DNA of 64,000 bases from Rhodoblastus acidophilus (GTDB lineage: Bacteria; Pseudomonadota; Alphaproteobacteria; Rhizobiales; Beijerinckiaceae), in the NCBI RefSeq assembly GCF_900187365.1, contig NZ_FYDG01000004.1, positions 1-64,000 on the forward strand, given 5' to 3'. The notes below the pieces were generated by a model, which made no database searches, had not been told where the DNA came from, and was given only the letters and a program-made list of their open reading frames with translations. The position numbers were made by a program, and so were the translations under genes. Below are positions 61,607-64,000 of the stretch, in pieces; the first letter of the stretch is position 1, and the number at the start of each line of letters is the position of its first letter.

Positions 61607-62659
61607 ATGGATGCGCTAAAATTCTTCCGCCGCGCGGTGGAGCCCAGCCTCGCCGATATCGTCGCCTGGACCGGCGCCAAGGCGCCCGAGGGCGCCGACC
61701 TCGCGATGAAAATCGTCGATGTGGCGCCGCTCGACAAGGCCCGGTCTGGCGACCTCGCCTTTCTCGACAATCCCAAATATGTGGGGCAGTTGGAGAAAAC
61801 CCGCGCCAGCGCCGTGCTGATCGGCGCCAAACATGCGGACAAGACCCCGGCGGGCGTCATTCCCCTGGTCGTCGGCGAGCCCTATCGCGCCTGCGCGCTG
61901 GTCAGCGCCAAGATCTATCCCGAAGCGACGCGGCCCGGTTCGCTGTTCGACGGCGCCGGCGTCGAGCCGGGCGCCAATGTTCACCAGACCGCGCGGTTGG
62001 AATCAGGCGTGACGGTTGATCCCGGCGCGGTGATCGGCCCTCGCGCGGAAATCGGCGCGGGCACGGTGATCCACCCCAATGCGGTGATCGGGCCGGACGT
62101 GCGCATCGGCCGCAATTGCGTGATCGGCGCCAATTCCAGCGTGCTCAATGCGCTGATCGGCGACGACGTCATCATTCATCCCGGCGTGCGCATCGGCCAG
62201 GACGGGTTCGGGTTCGCCATGAGCCCGCGCGGCCATTTGAAAGTGCCGCAGATCGGCCGCGTCATCATTCAGGATCACGTCGAGATCGGCGCCAACACGA
62301 CCATCGACCGCGGCGCCAACCGCGACACGTTGATCGGGGAGGGCGCGAAAATCGACAATCTCGTCCAGATCGCCCATAACGTGTCGATCGGACGCCATTG
62401 CGTGATCGTGAGTCAGGTCGGCATTTCCGGTTCGACCGAAATCAGCGATTTTGTGGTGGTGGCGGGGCAGGCGGGCATCACCGGCCATCTCAAGATCGGC
62501 ATGGGCGCGCAGATCGGCGCGCAGGCGGGCGTGATGGCCGATGTGCCGCCCGGCGCGAAAATGGGCGGCTCGCCGGCGCGCAACGCGCGCGAGTGGCTGA
62601 AGTCCGTCGCCTGGGTCGACAATATGATGAAGAAGGGCCACGGAGAGCCGAAAGCCTGA
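61607..62659 (+). CDS. lpxD: UDP-3-O-(3-hydroxyacyl)glucosamine N-acyltransferase
   Basis: LpxD adds the second acyl chain in lipid A synthesis. The 350-residue protein has an N-terminal uridine-binding domain ([15 protein letters not shown], about 45-60) and a long left-handed beta-helix of hexapeptide repeats ([34 protein letters not shown] and so on). The catalytic region includes [20 protein letters not shown]. The C-terminal helix [14 protein letters not shown] is standard. Confidence 0.97.
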   Translation: MDALKFFRRAVEPSLADIVAWTGAKAPEGADLAMKIVDVAPLDKARSGDLAFLDNPKYVGQLEKTRASAVLIGAKHADKTPAGVIPLVVGEPYRACALVSAKIYPEATRPGSLFDGAGVEPGANVHQTARLESGVTVDPGAVIGPRAEIGAGTVIHPNAVIGPDVRIGRNCVIGANSSVLNALIGDDVIIHPGVRIGQDGFGFAMSPRGHLKVPQIGRVIIQDHVEIGANTTIDRGANRDTLIGEGAKIDNLVQIAHNVSIGRHCVIVSQVGISGSTEISDFVVVAGQAGITGHLKIGMGAQIGAQAGVMADVPPGAKMGGSPARNAREWLKSVAWVDNMMKKGHGEPKA

Positions 62660-62757
62660 CGGCCATTGGTCGCAGCCCCCAGATTAACGCTGGCCTCGAC
62701 ATAAATCTGTCGCTAAAGCTGGCGACATCTTCGCACAAACATCCGGACAGCAACGGA

Positions 62758-63222
62758 ATGACGACGGTCTCGCTCGAAACAATCGATATTCAACGGCTGA
62801 TGCAATTGTTGCCGCATCGCTATCCGTTCCTGCTGGTCGACCGCATTCTCGAAGCGCGCGGCGACGAATTCGGCATCGGCATCAAGAACGTCACTATCAA
62901 CGAGCCGCAGTTCACCGGGCATTTCCCGGAAAAGCCGGTTTTCCCCGGCGTGCTGCTGATCGAGGCGATGGCGCAGACCGCCGGCGCGCTCTGCGTCCAC
63001 AACAAGCTCGGCGGGGAAAAGCCGCCGCTGGTCTATTTCATGACCATCGACAAGGCCAAGTTCCGCAAGCCGGTGACGCCCGGCGATCGCGTCGAATTCC
63101 ACATGACGAAAATCAACCAGCGGCGTAACATTTGGTGGTACAAGGGCGAGGCCAAGGTCGACGGCGCGCTGGTGGCCGAGGCGGAGATCTCCGCCATGAT
63201 CATGACCGACGGCAAGGCGTAA
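62758..63222 (+). CDS. fabZ: 3-hydroxyacyl-ACP dehydratase FabZ
   Basis: FabZ dehydrates 3-hydroxyacyl-ACP in fatty acid synthesis and balances the lipid A supply. The 154-residue hot-dog fold protein has [13 protein letters not shown], the catalytic His in [15 protein letters not shown] and the catalytic Glu in [12 protein letters not shown]. The ATG at 62758 gives the usual length; the longer frame upstream overlaps lpxD and is rejected. Its stop is one base before the lpxA start. Confidence 0.97.
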   Translation: MTTVSLETIDIQRLMQLLPHRYPFLLVDRILEARGDEFGIGIKNVTINEPQFTGHFPEKPVFPGVLLIEAMAQTAGALCVHNKLGGEKPPLVYFMTIDKAKFRKPVTPGDRVEFHMTKINQRRNIWWYKGEAKVDGALVAEAEISAMIMTDGKA

Positions 63223-63223
63223 C

Positions 63224-64000
63224 ATGGCGATTCATCCCTCCGCTATTGTCGAGGACGGCGCCAGGCTTGGCGCCGATGTCGAAATCGGCCCGTTCTGTCA
63301 TATCGGCCCGCAGGTCGAACTCGGCGACGGCGTGAAATTGAAATCGCACGTCGTGATCGCCGGCCGCACCCGGATCGGCGCCCGCACGCGCATCTTCCCG
63401 TTCGCCTCGATCGGCCACGAGCCGCAGGATCTGAAATATCGCGGCGAGGACTCGACTCTCTCGGTGGGCGCGGATTGCCTGATCCGCGAAGGCGTGACCA
63501 TGAACCCCGGCACCGCCGGCGGGCGCATGGCGACCATTGTCGGCGACCGCTGCGCCTTCCTGGCCAATTCGCATGTCGGCCATGACTGCATCATCGGCAG
63601 CGACTGCATTTTTTCGAACAACGCCATGATCGCCGGCCATGTCAGCATCGCCGATTTCGTGATCTGCGGCGGCGGCTCGGCGGTGGTGCAATTCGCCCGC
63701 ATCGGCGCTCACGCCTTCGTCAGCGGCATGACCGGCATTCCCGCCGATCTCATTCCCTACGGGCACGCCTTCGGCAATCGCGGCTATCTCACCGGTCTGA
63801 ACTTGATCGGCCTGAAGCGGCGCAATTTCACCCGCGAGCAGATCCACGAGTTGCGCCGCGCCTATCGCGCCCTGTTCGCGCCGGAAGGCACGTTGAAGGA
63901 GCGCGTCGAGGACGTCGCGGAGGAATTCGCCGGCAATCGCGAGGTCGAGGAGATCCTGGCCTTCATCCGCGAGGGCGGCGACAAGCAGATTTGCGTCCCG
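63224..64000 (+). CDS. lpxA: Acyl-ACP--UDP-N-acetylglucosamine O-acyltransferase, partial
   Basis: LpxA performs the first step of lipid A synthesis. The frame is open to the window end (259 residues seen, normal full length about 260-275). Hexapeptide repeats are visible from MAIHPSAIVEDGARLGADVE onward; HIGPQVELGDG, MNPGTAGGRMATIVGDRC, and the catalytic His in LANSHVGHDCIIG are standard. The C-terminal helices begin LKRRNFTREQIHELRRAYR. The stop is beyond the window. The ATG at 63224 follows fabZ directly. Confidence 0.96.
   Translation, partial: MAIHPSAIVEDGARLGADVEIGPFCHIGPQVELGDGVKLKSHVVIAGRTRIGARTRIFPFASIGHEPQDLKYRGEDSTLSVGADCLIREGVTMNPGTAGGRMATIVGDRCAFLANSHVGHDCIIGSDCIFSNNAMIAGHVSIADFVICGGGSAVVQFARIGAHAFVSGMTGIPADLIPYGHAFGNRGYLTGLNLIGLKRRNFTREQIHELRRAYRALFAPEGTLKERVEDVAEEFAGNREVEEILAFIREGGDKQICVP

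Overview
The window is GC-rich chromosomal DNA from an alphaproteobacterium. Markers are an NDUFA12-type complex I accessory subunit followed by a DUF2155 protein, a tatABC operon next to accBC and serS, ribosomal protein S2 with a long C-terminal extension, and the pyrH-frr-uppS-cdsA-dxr-rseP-bamA-lpxD-fabZ-lpxA envelope cluster. The order Hyphomicrobiales (Rhizobiales), perhaps near Beijerinckiaceae or Methylocystaceae, is my inference. I see no rRNA, tRNA, CRISPR array, transposase or phage gene.

Layout. (1) 172-3309: an SDR dehydrogenase, guaB and an overlapping histidine phosphatase. (2) 3365-9306: a SPASM radical SAM protein, three glycosyltransferases (GT4, GT17, GT2) and an SGNH-fused acyltransferase, which look like a surface-glycan modification cluster. 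(3) 9379-18770: housekeeping genes (a small His/Tyr-rich secreted protein, an RsmB-like methyltransferase, NDUFA12, DUF2155, aat, accBC, tatABC, serS). (4) 18734-34722: an exopolysaccharide locus with polymerase, flippase, beta-helix protein, acetyltransferase, priming sugar transferase, a CpsD-like ATPase, Wzz-type co-polymerase, short OPX protein, outer-membrane barrel, glycosyltransferases, two oxidoreductases and an acyltransferase. (5) 34785-39600: a translationally coupled trehalose operon (otsB, GH15 glucosidase, and an otsA fused to a membrane-anchored extracytoplasmic domain). (6) 40385-46932: a molybdenum island. mosB-mosA (molybdenum storage protein) is divergent from a TonB-dependent receptor, a small periplasmic protein, a DUF2478 protein and a YqeB-type molybdenum-hydroxylase maturation protein. 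(7) 46940-52976: EamA transporter, acyltransferase, rpsB-tsf and a polytopic membrane protein. (8) 53167-64000: the envelope biogenesis cluster, with lpxA cut by the window end.

The most interesting system is the molybdenum island. MosAB store molybdenum as ATP-dependent polyoxomolybdate clusters. A TonB-dependent receptor divergently beside them, with a structured control region between and two further molybdenum-associated families downstream, suggests a combined high-affinity uptake, storage and delivery module. Other points worth a second look are a terminator hairpin embedded in the catalytic motif codons of the histidine phosphatase, a CpsD-like protein without the Walker A lysine, an OPX protein that seems to need a separate barrel, and the membrane-anchored OtsA.
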